This document shows, piece after piece, positions 22,237 to 32,114 of a DNA stretch of 64,000 bases. The stretch lies in NCBI GenBank assembly GCA_044222395.1, contig JBGANK010000008.1, forward strand, positions 1 through 64,000, written 5' to 3'. The notes beneath the pieces were generated by a model that was given only the letters and a program-made list of their open reading frames with translations, had not been told where the DNA came from and ran no database searches. Source of the stretch: JAEUMD01 sp044222395. GTDB lineage: Bacteria; Pseudomonadota; Alphaproteobacteria; Rhizobiales; Hyphomicrobiaceae. The translations under genes were made by a program, and so were the position numbers. Position 1 is the stretch's first letter; each line of letters begins with the position of its first letter.

Positions 22237-24581
22237 ACGAGATCGCAAGGGATGTCCGCCGCGAGAGCACGCTCGAGCCACTCGTCTCCTGGCCGTTTTT
22301 CCGGCTCGATCACGCCAAATGTATCAAGTGCGAGCAGTGTGTGCGCATCTGCAACGAGGTTCAGCACCGCAAGGTCTACACCATCGACGCCCAAGGCTAT
22401 CCCGCGCTCGTCAGCGGCACCAATGATTTCCGCGATACCCAGTGCAACAACTGCGGCCAGTGCGTCGGCGTCTGTCCGACCGGTGCGCTCAAGGACTTGA
22501 CCGACACGGGCCGTCTGCCCAAGCACCTGCGCAACAAGACGACGACCATCTGCGGCTACTGCGGCGTCGGCTGCGCCATCGAGATCGAGACCGAGAACAA
22601 CCGCGTCGTCGCAGTGAACCCCTCGCACTCCTCCGACGCCAACATCGGCAATCTGTGCGTCAAGGGCCGCTTCGGCATGGACTTCATCCACCATCCCGAC
22701 CGGCTGACGACGCCCTTGATCCGCCGCGGCGGCAAGGATGGTCCACTCGTGCCGGCATCGTGGGAAGAGGCGATAGGGTTCGCCGCAAGGAATTTCCTGG
22801 AAGTCAAAGCCAAGCACGGTCCGCACGCGCTGGCCGGCATCACCTCCTCGCGCGCCACCAACGAGGACAACTTCGTCTTCCAGAAGCTGATTCGCTGCGC
22901 CTTCGGCACCAACAACATCGACCACTGCGCAAGGCTATGCCACATGGCCTCTGCCGTGGCGCTCAAGAATGCGGTCGGCTCCTCCGCGCCGTCTGCTTCA
23001 TCGCCCGACGTGCGCATGGCAACCGCGTTCATCATCGTCGGCTCCAACACCACCGAGACGCATCCCGTCATCTCCAGTCAGGTGATGAAGGCCAAGTACG
23101 AGGATGGCGCCAAGATCGTCGTCGTCGATCCGCGCCGCATCGAGATGGTCGACCATGCCGATGTCTGGCTGCGGCCCAAGCCCGGCTTCAACGTCGCCGT
23201 GCTGAATGCGATTGCCCACGTCATCATCGAGGAAGGCCTCGCCAATGAGGACTTCATCGCCGCGCGCACCGAGAACTGGGAAGCCTTCCGCGACAACGTC
23301 AAGGCCTACACGCCCGAGGCCGTCGAAGCGATGTCGGGCGTACCCGCCGAGAGAATCCGCGAGGCGGCGCTGATATATGGCAGGGCCGAGCGCGGCATGC
23401 TGCTGTGGGGCATGGGCATTACCCAGCACCTGACCGGCGTCGACGGCGCGCTCGCCATGGCCAACCTGTCGCTGCTGACCGGTCACGTCGGCAAGCCGGG
23501 CACGGGCTTCATCCCACTGCGCGGCCAGTCCAACGTGCAGGGCGCCTCTGACATGCAGGGCCAGCACAACGCGCTCCCCGGCTACCACTCGATCAAGGAC
23601 CCGAAGGACCGCGCCAAGTTCGAGAAGGCGTGGGGCGTGCCGATGCCCGACAACCACTTCAAGACGGTGGTTCAGCTCGAGGAAGGTGCGCTGCACGGCG
23701 ACATCCGCGGCATGTACATCATGGGCGAGAACCCAATGGGATCGAGCCCGGACATCGACGAGGTGGAACGCGGCCTGAAGGCACTCGACATCCTCGTCGT
23801 GCAGGACATGTTCCTGTCAGAGACGGCGGCACTCGCCGACGTCGTCTTTCCGGTCGCAAGCTTCGCCGAGAAGGACGGCACCTTTACAAACACCGAGCGG
23901 CGCGTGCAGCTCATCCGTCCCGCGGTGCCCCCGCCCGGCGAGGCGCGGCCCGATTGGCAGGTGGTGTGCGAACTATCGACCGCACTCGGTTATCCGATGT
24001 CCTATCCCGACACGGCGGCCATCATGGCGGAGATCGCTTCGCTGGTACCCTCCTATGCCGGCATGCTGCATGAGCGGCTTGGACCGAGCGGCCTGCAGTG
24101 GCCGTGCCTCGACACCAGCCATCCCGGCACGCGCTTCCTTTATGCGGAGAGTTTCCCGACCGCGTCCGGCAAGGCGACGTTCAGCGCTGTCAGGCAGGAT
24201 GATGCGGGCGAGGATATCGTCGACGATGCCTTCCCGCTCAATCTCAACACTGGTCGCCTGCTCGAGCACTATCACACCGGCACCATGACGCGCCGCTCGG
24301 TCGGCCTCGATCACATGCGCCCCGAGGGTGAGGTCGAGGTGCATCCCGAAGATGCGCGCCGCTACAACTTAGGCGATGGCTCGCGCGCCCGTATCGTGAC
24401 GAAGCGTGGCTCGGTCGAGGTCAAGGTGAAGGTCACCGACAAGACGCTCGAAGGCGCCATCTTCTATCCGTTCCACTTCGGCGAGGCGCCGGCCAATCGT
24501 CTGGTCAGCTCGAAGTTCGACCAAGCCTCGCACACACCCGCCTACAAGCGCACGGCCGCACGTCTGGAGCCAGTCGGCTGA
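22233..24581 (+). CDS. Formate dehydrogenase, molybdopterin alpha subunit (second enzyme)
   Basis: 782-residue bis-MGD formate dehydrogenase. It has two ferredoxin-type [4Fe-4S] clusters near the N-terminus (CIKCEQCVRIC, CNNCGQCVGVC), then CGYCGVGC for the proximal cluster, and the catalytic Cys236 in DHCARLCHMAS. Later come GMGITQHLTG and the C-terminal TGRLLEHYHTGTMTRRS. Unlike the first enzyme's alpha subunit it lacks the N-terminal [2Fe-2S] ferredoxin, which here sits on the partner flavoprotein. AAGGAGG at 22216-22222 and the four-base overlap with the upstream gene fix the start. No maturation genes follow. Confidence 0.92.
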   Translation: MNEIARDVRRESTLEPLVSWPFFRLDHAKCIKCEQCVRICNEVQHRKVYTIDAQGYPALVSGTNDFRDTQCNNCGQCVGVCPTGALKDLTDTGRLPKHLRNKTTTICGYCGVGCAIEIETENNRVVAVNPSHSSDANIGNLCVKGRFGMDFIHHPDRLTTPLIRRGGKDGPLVPASWEEAIGFAARNFLEVKAKHGPHALAGITSSRATNEDNFVFQKLIRCAFGTNNIDHCARLCHMASAVALKNAVGSSAPSASSPDVRMATAFIIVGSNTTETHPVISSQVMKAKYEDGAKIVVVDPRRIEMVDHADVWLRPKPGFNVAVLNAIAHVIIEEGLANEDFIAARTENWEAFRDNVKAYTPEAVEAMSGVPAERIREAALIYGRAERGMLLWGMGITQHLTGVDGALAMANLSLLTGHVGKPGTGFIPLRGQSNVQGASDMQGQHNALPGYHSIKDPKDRAKFEKAWGVPMPDNHFKTVVQLEEGALHGDIRGMYIMGENPMGSSPDIDEVERGLKALDILVVQDMFLSETAALADVVFPVASFAEKDGTFTNTERRVQLIRPAVPPPGEARPDWQVVCELSTALGYPMSYPDTAAIMAEIASLVPSYAGMLHERLGPSGLQWPCLDTSHPGTRFLYAESFPTASGKATFSAVRQDDAGEDIVDDAFPLNLNTGRLLEHYHTGTMTRRSVGLDHMRPEGEVEVHPEDARRYNLGDGSRARIVTKRGSVEVKVKVTDKTLEGAIFYPFHFGEAPANRLVSSKFDQASHTPAYKRTAARLEPVG

Positions 24582-24776
24582 AGAATTTCTCGATGGCGTC
24601 GCCTCACCGAGCGGGCGCCTGAATGGCATCGCAGTGCTCCGTGCCGCATGGCCCGGGCACGGCAACATGCGATTCACCTGAGCATTGATTCGACTGCCGC
24701 GGGGTGGACCGTGGCCGTGGGAGCAGGGCGGGTGGACGCATGCGCGACCACGTTGGCGACGGCCGCACCGCCGGTC

Positions 24777-25217
24777 TTATTTCTTCTCCCTTGCAAGATC
24801 GGCGCAGCCGGCCGTCGCCTCCTCGCCGGGCTCGACGTAGCAGGCGGCGATCCGGTCTGGCCCCAGGATGCGGCCGTGGTTGTAGCCCTTGGAATCGGTT
24901 GAGACCCACGTGAAGGTGCTGTTGTCGGGATAGATGACGCCGAAGAATTTCTTATGACCGTCCGCATAGGTGAAATGACCGCGGAAGCGCCGGTCGGTCT
25001 GTTCGGTGATCTCGACCGTCTTCTTCCAGGTCTTCATGCCCTTCTTGTCGGAGATGGTGTTGTTGTCTCCGCTCCAAGTGCCGACGAGATTGGGAACGGC
25101 ATCTGCGGCGGCAGCAGGTCTCGCCGGCCCGCTCGTCGCAGCGAGGAGGAGGATCAGCACCGGTAAAGCGGCAAGACGGCCATTGTGCCGCGGTATGAGC
25201 GTCGAAAACAGTGACAT
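24777..25217 (-). CDS. Small secreted protein of unknown function
   Basis: 146 residues with a signal peptide (LAALPVLILLLAATSG..., probable cleavage after AAA-A near residue 37). The mature part is about 105 residues: LVGTWSGDNNTIS, then a Lys-rich stretch, a beta-like TYADGHKKFFGVIYPDNSTFTW and a Cys pair near the end (AACYVEP, AGCADL). It resembles secreted lipocalin-like or META-like beta proteins only loosely. The ATG at 25217 has GGAG at good spacing; the frame is open upstream without homology. Periplasmic location is likely, function unknown. Confidence 0.6.
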   Translation of the reverse strand: MSLFSTLIPRHNGRLAALPVLILLLAATSGPARPAAAADAVPNLVGTWSGDNNTISDKKGMKTWKKTVEITEQTDRRFRGHFTYADGHKKFFGVIYPDNSTFTWVSTDSKGYNHGRILGPDRIAACYVEPGEEATAGCADLAREKK

Positions 25218-25322
25218 CGGGTGTGCTCCAAGGCGATTGGCGATTGAGAATACGACTATCGCCACAACTATCGCTCCTGTTCTCAAACTGGCAAGTCGTG
25301 AAGCCAGCGCGCCCCGGCTCAT

Positions 25323-25796
25323 TTAGCAATCCGTGCGGGGAAACCCTCCCGTTTGCCGCAGAGCTTCCCCCATGATGATAGCCGCCGCCACAGCGACGTT
25401 GAGCGATCGCATTCCGTTCTTCATCGGGATGCCGATGCGTGCGTCGGCGATTTGATGGATCATATCAGGAACACCTGCGCTTTCGCGGCCCATGAGAACA
25501 ATGTCGTTGGGTCGGAATGTATACGCCAGATGCGTGCGGTCCGCCCGTGCCGTTGCCAGCACGAGGCGCTTGCCCGCCGCCAGTCGCCACGCATCGAACG
25601 TGGAAAAACTTTCGTGCCGGGCAATTTCCGCATGCTCGAGATAGTCGAGACCTGCCCGCCGTAATGCCCTGTCTGTCATATCGAACCCGGTCGGGCCGAT
25701 GACGTCGACGGGAATGCTGAGACAGGCCGCCATGCGCAGGATGGTTCCTGTGTTCGGTGGGATGTCGGGTTGGTAGAGCGCGAGGCGCAAGTGCAT
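25323..25796 (-). CDS. trmL: tRNA (cytidine(34)-2'-O)-methyltransferase
   Basis: A 157-residue SPOUT-class methyltransferase that 2'-O-methylates the wobble base of leucine tRNAs with S-adenosylmethionine. Family motifs are clear: LALYQPDIPPNTGTILRMAA at the N-terminus, VIGPTGFDMTD, then the knot region IVLMGRESAGVP, IGIPMKNGMRSLNVAVAAAII. The ATG at 25796 precedes HLRLAL, the usual family start; a longer frame is open upstream. It diverges from petABC, an arrangement often seen in alphaproteobacteria. Confidence 0.93.
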   Translation of the reverse strand: MHLRLALYQPDIPPNTGTILRMAACLSIPVDVIGPTGFDMTDRALRRAGLDYLEHAEIARHESFSTFDAWRLAAGKRLVLATARADRTHLAYTFRPNDIVLMGRESAGVPDMIHQIADARIGIPMKNGMRSLNVAVAAAIIMGEALRQTGGFPRTDC

Positions 25797-26047
25797 CCTC
25801 CAAATTTGTGCTTCCCTGTGTGGCCAATGCGCCAAATTGCCCTAAGACTTCACCTTTCGCAGCCTTGAGGGTTGTTGCAAAGGATGCCAAAAGATGCCCT
25901 GGCAGAATCCCGCGGGGCATTCTCCGGACAAGTCGTCGTTCTTAGGTTCAAGCCGTCTTTTGGGTTATTGGGCTTCATGCGAGGCCTGGATTCGCGAATG
26001 GCGGCGCCAAATCCGCAATCTCCACTTTCCATTGCAGGAGGCAATAA

Positions 26048-26620
26048 GTGTCCTCTCACGCCGAAGAGCCCAACCGCAGGGACTTCCTTGTCATCGCTGC
26101 CAATGCATTCGCCGGAGTAGGCGCTGCCGTGGCGCTTTGGCCGTTCATCCAGCAGATGAACCCCGACAAGAGCGCGCTGGCGCTGTCATCGACCGAGGTC
26201 GACTTGTCACCCGTGAAGCAGGGCCAGGCCATTACCGTGATGTGGCGCGGCAAGCCGGTCTTCATCCGCAATCGTACGCCCGATGAGGTCGCCGCCGCTC
26301 AGAAGGTGCCACTCTCGGAACTGATCGACGTCGTCGCACGCAGCGCCAACGTCGCTGCCGACGCCAAGGCGACGGACGAGAACCGCACCATCAAGGGCCA
26401 CGAGAACTGGCTCGTCGCGATCGGCATCTGCACGCATCTGGGCTGCATTCCCAAGGGTCAGGCGCTGGGCGATGCGAAGGGTGATTATGGTGGCTGGTTC
26501 TGCCCGTGCCACGGTTCGCACTACGATACCTCGGCGCGGATGCGCAAAGGGCCGGCGCCACGCAATTTGGACATCCCGCCCTACGCCTTTGTTTCCGACA
26601 CCAAGATCAAGATCGGCTGA
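26048..26620 (+). CDS. petA: Ubiquinol-cytochrome c reductase Rieske iron-sulfur subunit
   Basis: 190-residue Rieske protein of the bc1 complex, anchored in the inner membrane with its cluster domain in the periplasm. The N-terminus has a twin-arginine-type signal anchor (NRRDFLVIAANAFAGVGAAV). The [2Fe-2S] ligands lie in CTHLGC (near 131-136) and CPCHGS (near 151-156), and the G-x-Y/SHYD region follows. The start is GTG, fixed by AGGAGG six bases upstream (26036-26041). petB follows after 14 bases. Confidence 0.96.
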   Translation: MSSHAEEPNRRDFLVIAANAFAGVGAAVALWPFIQQMNPDKSALALSSTEVDLSPVKQGQAITVMWRGKPVFIRNRTPDEVAAAQKVPLSELIDVVARSANVAADAKATDENRTIKGHENWLVAIGICTHLGCIPKGQALGDAKGDYGGWFCPCHGSHYDTSARMRKGPAPRNLDIPPYAFVSDTKIKIG

Positions 26621-26634
26621 GAGGTAAGAGCGCC

Positions 26635-27921
26635 ATGTCTTCTCATGAATCGACCTACAAGCCGACCTCGCGCTTTGGCAAATGGCTGGACGAGCGGCTG
26701 CCACTCGGCCGCATGATGCATGACCAGTTCATCGACTTTCCCACGCCGCGCAACCTGAACTACCTGTGGACGTTCGGCGGCATCCTTTCGCTCTGCCTCG
26801 TCATTCAGATCGTGACGGGCATCGTGCTGGCCATGCACTACCAGCCGAGTGACGCGGGCGCCTTCAACTCTGTCGACCACATCCGCCGTAACGTCAACTA
26901 CGGCTGGCTGATCCAGGCGGTGCACGCGACCGGCTCGTCGATGTTCTTCCTCGCCGTCTATATCCACCTCTTCCGCGGCCTCTACTACGGCTCCTACAAG
27001 GCGCCGCGCGAGATCCTCTGGATCATCGGCGTGTTCATCTTCCTCGCCATGATGGCCACCGGCTTCATGGGCTACTCGCTGGTGTGGGGCCAGATGAGCT
27101 TCTGGGCCGTCACCGTCATCACCAACCTGTTCTCGTCGCTCGACAGCATCATTCCGGGAATGGGCACGAAGATCGTCGAATGGTTGTGGGGCGGCTACTC
27201 GGTTTCGGGAACGACGCTCAACCGCTTCTTCTCGCTGCACTATCTGCTACCGTTCGTGATCGCTGGCCTGGTTGCCCTGCACATCTGGGCGCTGCACGTC
27301 GTCGGCCAGAACAACCCTGCAGGCCTCGACATCAAGACCAAGTCGGACTGGGTGCCGATGTTTCCCTACGCCATTGCCAAGGACGTCGCCTGGATGTTCG
27401 CGTTCCTCATGCTCTACATGTGGTTCGTGTTCTTCCTTCCTGACTACCTCGGCCACGCCGACAACTTCATCGAGGCCAATCCCTTGGTCACGCCGCCGCA
27501 CATCGTGCCGGAGTGGTACTACCTGCCGTTCTACGCGATCTTGCGCGCCATCCCCAACAAGCTGCTCGGCGTCATCGCCATGTTCGCGGCGATCGCCATC
27601 CTGGCGTTCGTGCCCTGGCTCGACACCTCGCGCGTGCGTTCGACCAAGTATCGCCCGCTCTACAAGTGGTTCTTCTGGCTGTTCGTGATCACCTGCCTGG
27701 CGCTCGGTTATCTCGGTGCCAAGCCGGCGGAGGGTCAGTACGTGTTCTGGGCCCGCGTCTTCACGGCCTACTACTTCATCCACTTCCTGTTCGTGATGCC
27801 GATCATCGGCCTTATCGAGACACCCAGGAAGCTGCCGGCCTCGATCACCGAGGACGTGCTTGGCCCGGGTGCGGGCAAGGGCGCTGTCGCCGGGGCGAAT
27901 GCATCGCCCGAGACGCGCTAG
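26635..27921 (+). CDS. petB: Cytochrome b of the bc1 complex
   Basis: 428-residue integral membrane subunit with eight helices carrying haems bL and bH. Landmarks: FGGILSLCLVIQIVTGIVLAM in helix A, NYGWLIQAVHATGSSMFF with the first haem His, HLFRGLYYGSYKAPRE, the Qo-site region GYSLVWGQMSFWAVTVITN, HYLLPFVIAGLVALHIWALHVVGQNNP with the second haem His pair, and PEWYYLPFYAILRAIPNK (PEWY motif). ATG at 26635 starts the usual N-terminus. It sits between petA and petC in one operon. Confidence 0.97.
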   Translation: MSSHESTYKPTSRFGKWLDERLPLGRMMHDQFIDFPTPRNLNYLWTFGGILSLCLVIQIVTGIVLAMHYQPSDAGAFNSVDHIRRNVNYGWLIQAVHATGSSMFFLAVYIHLFRGLYYGSYKAPREILWIIGVFIFLAMMATGFMGYSLVWGQMSFWAVTVITNLFSSLDSIIPGMGTKIVEWLWGGYSVSGTTLNRFFSLHYLLPFVIAGLVALHIWALHVVGQNNPAGLDIKTKSDWVPMFPYAIAKDVAWMFAFLMLYMWFVFFLPDYLGHADNFIEANPLVTPPHIVPEWYYLPFYAILRAIPNKLLGVIAMFAAIAILAFVPWLDTSRVRSTKYRPLYKWFFWLFVITCLALGYLGAKPAEGQYVFWARVFTAYYFIHFLFVMPIIGLIETPRKLPASITEDVLGPGAGKGAVAGANASPETR

Positions 27922-27953
27922 GGCTGAAGCGACAAGTCGAAGGAAAAAGATCC

Positions 27954-28844
27954 ATGACCAAGTCTTTGACAAAATCGCTGGCCCTTTCCGCGATGGTTGT
28001 CGTCGCTGGTACTCTGGCAACGTCTCCAGCGGTCCATGCCGCCGGCGGCGGCGAGCACCACATCAAGCACCAGCATTGGAGCTTCGCCGGCTTCTTCGGC
28101 CACTACGACAAGGCCCAGCTGCAGCGCGGCTTCCGGGTCTACAAGGAAGTCTGCGCCGCCTGCCACGGCTTGAAGCGTGTCGCGTTCCGCAGCCTCGCTG
28201 AGAACGGCGGACCGGAGTTTCCGGAGGCGGCCATTAAGGACCTCGCGGCGAGCTGGCCCAACCAGATCACCGATGGGCCCGATGACGCCGGCAAGATGTT
28301 CCAGCGTCCGGCCAAGCTCTCTGATCCGATCCTCGGCCCCTACAAGAACGACAACGAGGCGCGCGCGGCCCAGAACGGTGCCCTGCCGCCCGATCTTTCG
28401 CTCATCACGCGCGCCCGCAACACGCACAACGAGGCCGCCTGGCCGATGCACATTTTGCTGATGGCGAAGGACATCGCCACCGGCTATCAGGAGGGCGGCG
28501 CCAACTACCTCTACGCGCTGCTCACCGGTTATCATCCGGCACCGCAGGATTTCACACTGGCGGACGGCATGAACTACAACGCCGCCTTCCCCGGCAATCA
28601 GATCGCCATGCCCAACGTGCTCGACGGTGGTCCGGTCAACTACGCCGATGGCCAGGAGAAGTATGACGGACCGAAGCCCTCGCAGGAACAGAATGCGCAC
28701 GACGTGGCAGCGTTTCTCAATTGGGCTGCCGACCCGTCCCTCAATCAGCGCAAGTCGACGGGCTGGCAGGTCATGCTCTATCTGCTGATCACGACCATGC
28801 TGCTGTTCATGACCAAGAAGCGCCTGTGGGCGAAGTTCCACTGA
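27954..28844 (+). CDS. petC: Cytochrome c1 of the bc1 complex
   Basis: 296 residues. An N-terminal signal peptide (SLALSAMVVVAGTLATSPAVHA) is followed by the haem c motif CAACH in EVCAACHGLKRVAFRS. The methionine-ligand region is in the C-terminal half (NQIAMPNVLDGG). A C-terminal membrane anchor, VMLYLLITTMLLFMTKKRLWAK, ends the protein. Operon position after petB with 32 bases between. AAGGAAAA precedes the ATG. A strong hairpin lies 33 bases after the stop. Confidence 0.97.
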   Translation: MTKSLTKSLALSAMVVVAGTLATSPAVHAAGGGEHHIKHQHWSFAGFFGHYDKAQLQRGFRVYKEVCAACHGLKRVAFRSLAENGGPEFPEAAIKDLAASWPNQITDGPDDAGKMFQRPAKLSDPILGPYKNDNEARAAQNGALPPDLSLITRARNTHNEAAWPMHILLMAKDIATGYQEGGANYLYALLTGYHPAPQDFTLADGMNYNAAFPGNQIAMPNVLDGGPVNYADGQEKYDGPKPSQEQNAHDVAAFLNWAADPSLNQRKSTGWQVMLYLLITTMLLFMTKKRLWAKFH

Positions 28845-28877
28845 GGTGCGCCGTCCCGGCAACGCCGCTTCGATACG

Positions 28878-28903
28878 AAAAGGCCTCGCACGCGGGGCCT
28901 TTT
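28878..28903 (+). terminator. Terminator of petABC
   Basis: AAAAGGCC and GGCCTTTT form a perfect 8-bp stem around a 10-base loop, with a short T-run at the 3' side. This is a good intrinsic terminator and is symmetric enough to work in both directions. Confidence 0.8.
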
Positions 28904-29014
28904 CCGCGTTATGGCTCCGACGAACGCGAACGCGTCGGCCACCTGAACGGGGCGGCGTCGTCTCGATAGACTGCACGGCAAGGCTCGAACCCAAGCGAAG
29001 ACGGGAGACGGGAG

Positions 29015-29893
<879 letters not shown>

Positions 29894-30020
29894 AGGCGGG
29901 ATGTCGCCAGCCCGCTGCGTGCTTTAGCTTCGCCAATGATTGGCCAGCGCGCGTCATCGCGCGGCTGCAAAACTCCGCCTATGGCAACCGCACGAGATGG
30001 ATCGCGCACAGGCAGACGAT

Positions 30021-30049
30021 GTCGCTAACGTCGTCGCTAACGTCGTCGC
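30021..30049. repeat. Short tandem repeat, 12-bp unit
   Basis: GTCGCTAACGTC is repeated twice in tandem, followed by a partial third unit. It lies in the gap between mtnP and the small Cys-rich gene. No function is suggested. Confidence 0.5.
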
Positions 30050-30066
30050 CTCATCGAGCGTCGTCG

Positions 30067-30306
30067 TCAGCGCTCGGGCACGATGCTTCTGTGCGCTGCA
30101 TCCACCAGCTTCCTGTCGTCGTCGCTCCACTCCCCGCACCAGTGGCGATGGTCGGTGGTGGGGAACTTCTGCACGATCGTGCCGCTGGTCGGGTTGATGT
30201 GCACGCTTGGCGGGAATCGATGGCAATGGCCTGCCGTCGGCGGATTTGTGGTCGATTCGCCCATCCAGTAGACGCAATGCGAGCAACGTGGCCGTAGGTG
30301 TCGCAT
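30067..30306 (-). CDS. Small Cys/His-rich protein, probable zinc-binding
   Basis: 79 residues. The pattern is CSHCVYW near residue 8, then GHCHRFPP near 25, a Thr-rich loop, and RHWCGEW near 53. CxxC...C...WCGE arrangements of this size occur in small uncharacterised zinc-ribbon-like proteins of proteobacteria. The frame is open further upstream, but homology-like content begins at the ATG at 30306. Orientation is opposite to mtnP and apt. Function is unknown and zinc binding is inferred from the Cys spacing. Confidence 0.55.
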   Translation of the reverse strand: MRHLRPRCSHCVYWMGESTTNPPTAGHCHRFPPSVHINPTSGTIVQKFPTTDHRHWCGEWSDDDRKLVDAAHRSIVPER

Positions 30307-30502
30307 GGCCCATACACCTTGATGTCGCTGCGATCGGCACCAAGCCGATCGAACAACTCCGATTTTCTCACCTTGCGGTTTACGAAGCGCTAACTTCTTG
30401 GCTGCCGCGCAAAGCCTGCCACCTGGCACACCCCGGCACGGTCATGCCGTCGCTTCGAGGTTCGCGCCTTACGCCGTCATCCATTCCAGCGATGACTTTT
30501 GG

Positions 30503-30943
30503 CTAGTTCGGGAAGTGGATCAGGATCTGCGCCTTGACCAGCCACGGGAACAGGAACTTCAAGATCTGCCCGCCAACCCACATGATCACGGTCAGCGCGA
30601 TGAGCGCAGGAATTGCCGCGATGACCGCCTTCAGGAAGAACAGGACAAGGTCTTTGAAGGGCACATCGATGCGCTGCACGGAGGCCGGCATCAGCGGTTC
30701 GGCTACAGGAATGAAACCCGGGTCGGGCACGGCATAGATGCCGCGGTCAATGCCGCTGTCCGCCGCCGTTGCCGTTAACCGGTCGCCGCCCGCACCGCTG
30801 CCCATCGGCAGTGTCTCGCGGACGTCTTGCGCCCGGTCCGCCGCCTGACGCTCGCGCGCCTCGCGCTCTCGTGCCTCCTTCTCCCGCCGCAATGTCCGCG
30901 GCAGGTCGTCTGGCCCGCTGTCGGCCGTCATGGGATAGGTCAT
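30503..30943 (-). CDS. Hypothetical membrane-anchored protein
   Basis: 146 residues. The N-terminal half is hydrophilic with a strongly charged Arg/Glu helix (REKEAREREARERQAADRA, residues about 19-38) that may be a coiled coil. The C-terminal half has one long or two short membrane segments (about 96-135: LVLFFLKAVIAAIPALIAL, TVIMWVGGQILKFLFPWL). It diverges from apt. No known family recognised. ATG at 30943 is chosen with GAGG about ten bases upstream. Confidence 0.6.
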   Translation of the reverse strand: MTYPMTADSGPDDLPRTLRREKEAREREARERQAADRAQDVRETLPMGSGAGGDRLTATAADSGIDRGIYAVPDPGFIPVAEPLMPASVQRIDVPFKDLVLFFLKAVIAAIPALIALTVIMWVGGQILKFLFPWLVKAQILIHFPN

Positions 30944-31237
30944 GTCCTTGATACCTCGCTCTATTGCAGCGCCCGACGGCGCACTCCACTGCAAATGCTA
31001 TCGGGCCCTGCTGTCGTGCGCCGCCTTCATTGCGCCGATACCGCGCAACTTGGCTCCTTTGGCGCAGGATTTTTTCGCCAAATGAACCGGAATTGGTTTT
31101 CTCGGCTGCAATCCTGTCCTACTGTCGCCCACTTGCGCGTGGCGGGGGCGCTTTGCCGCCCTGTGAATCCGACAACAATGTTCCAGCCTACAGCTGGTAT
31201 TGCAGATTTGCGCCGCGAATTTGACGTGGAGGTGTTT

Positions 31238-31768
31238 GTGACCGATCTGAAGGGCTTGGTGCGAACCATCCCCGACTATCCCAAGCCGGGCATCCTGTTC
31301 CGGGATGTAACGACACTTCTAGGCGACGCCCAGGGCTTCAAGTCCGCAATCGCCCGCATGGCCGAGCCGTGGCGCAACGAGCCTGTTGATGCTGTAGCAG
31401 GCATTGAGGCAAGGGGATTCATTCTCGGCGGCGCCATCGCCGACCGGCTGGGTTGCGGTTTCATCCCGATCCGCAAGAAGGGCAAGTTGCCCTGGAAAAC
31501 GATCGGCCAGGACTACGCGTTGGAGTACGGCGTCGACGTCATCGAAATGCATGAGGACGCCTGCCGGGCCGGTGAGCGCATCCTGATCGTCGATGACTTG
31601 ATCGCCACGGGAGGCACCGCGGAAGCCGCGGTCAAACTGGTCCGTCGCTCCAACGGTGAAGTCCTCGGCGCCACATTTATTGTCGATCTGCCGGATCTCG
31701 GCGGAATGAAGAAGCTGGCTGCGCTTGATGTGCCGTCACATGCTCTGATGCAATTCGAGGGACACTGA
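31238..31768 (+). CDS. apt: Adenine phosphoribosyltransferase
   Basis: 176-residue enzyme converting adenine plus PRPP to AMP. Family motifs: LVRTIPDYPKPGILFRDVTTLL at the start, GIEARGFILGGAIA, RKKGKLPW and the PRPP loop ILIVDDLIATGGTAEAA. The start is set at GTG 31238 because GGAGG lies five bases upstream and the protein then has normal length. Adenine released by MtnP is its obvious substrate. The next small gene starts on the last base of the apt stop codon (TGATG). Confidence 0.94.
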   Translation: MTDLKGLVRTIPDYPKPGILFRDVTTLLGDAQGFKSAIARMAEPWRNEPVDAVAGIEARGFILGGAIADRLGCGFIPIRKKGKLPWKTIGQDYALEYGVDVIEMHEDACRAGERILIVDDLIATGGTAEAAVKLVRRSNGEVLGATFIVDLPDLGGMKKLAALDVPSHALMQFEGH

Positions 31769-32022
31769 TGGCCGAGAACAAAGACACGAAAACGAAGATC
31801 AAGCTGTCGCAGGACACGATGAAGGACGCGATGCGTGAATTGCGCGCGTGGCAGGGGGATCGCAAGGCCGAGCGCAGCTGTCCTCATTGCGGCGAGGCGG
31901 GCCTGAAGATCGCTGATCGTTCGGCCCGCCCGCATTCCGAATGGTACACCTTCAAATGCAAGGCGTGTGGTCTGGATGATGCGATACACATTCCCATGGC
32001 CTCCCACCGCCCACCTGCGTAG
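31768..32022 (+). CDS. Small zinc-ribbon-like protein in the MTA salvage operon
   Basis: 84 residues. A basic helical N-terminus is followed by CPHCGEAGLK (near 38) and CKACGLDD (near 64), two CxxC knuckles about 25 residues apart, as in zinc ribbons. It overlaps the apt stop codon by one base and so is surely co-translated. I do not recognise a named family. It may be a regulator or nucleic-acid-binding accessory; its presence between apt and mtnA is the only hint of role. Confidence 0.65.
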   Translation: MAENKDTKTKIKLSQDTMKDAMRELRAWQGDRKAERSCPHCGEAGLKIADRSARPHSEWYTFKCKACGLDDAIHIPMASHRPPA

Positions 32023-32114
32023 GCGTGACCGTTCCCAGGTGCGCCCGCAACTTGCGCTGAGGCGCGCCCTCAGGTGTTGCAAGAGCCGGATGCCTCTCTC
32101 AGGAACTCGTGATC

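Noticed and set aside
30021..30049. 12-bp tandem repeat as a regulatory array
   Set aside because: Only two full units, no nearby promoter; probably incidental.
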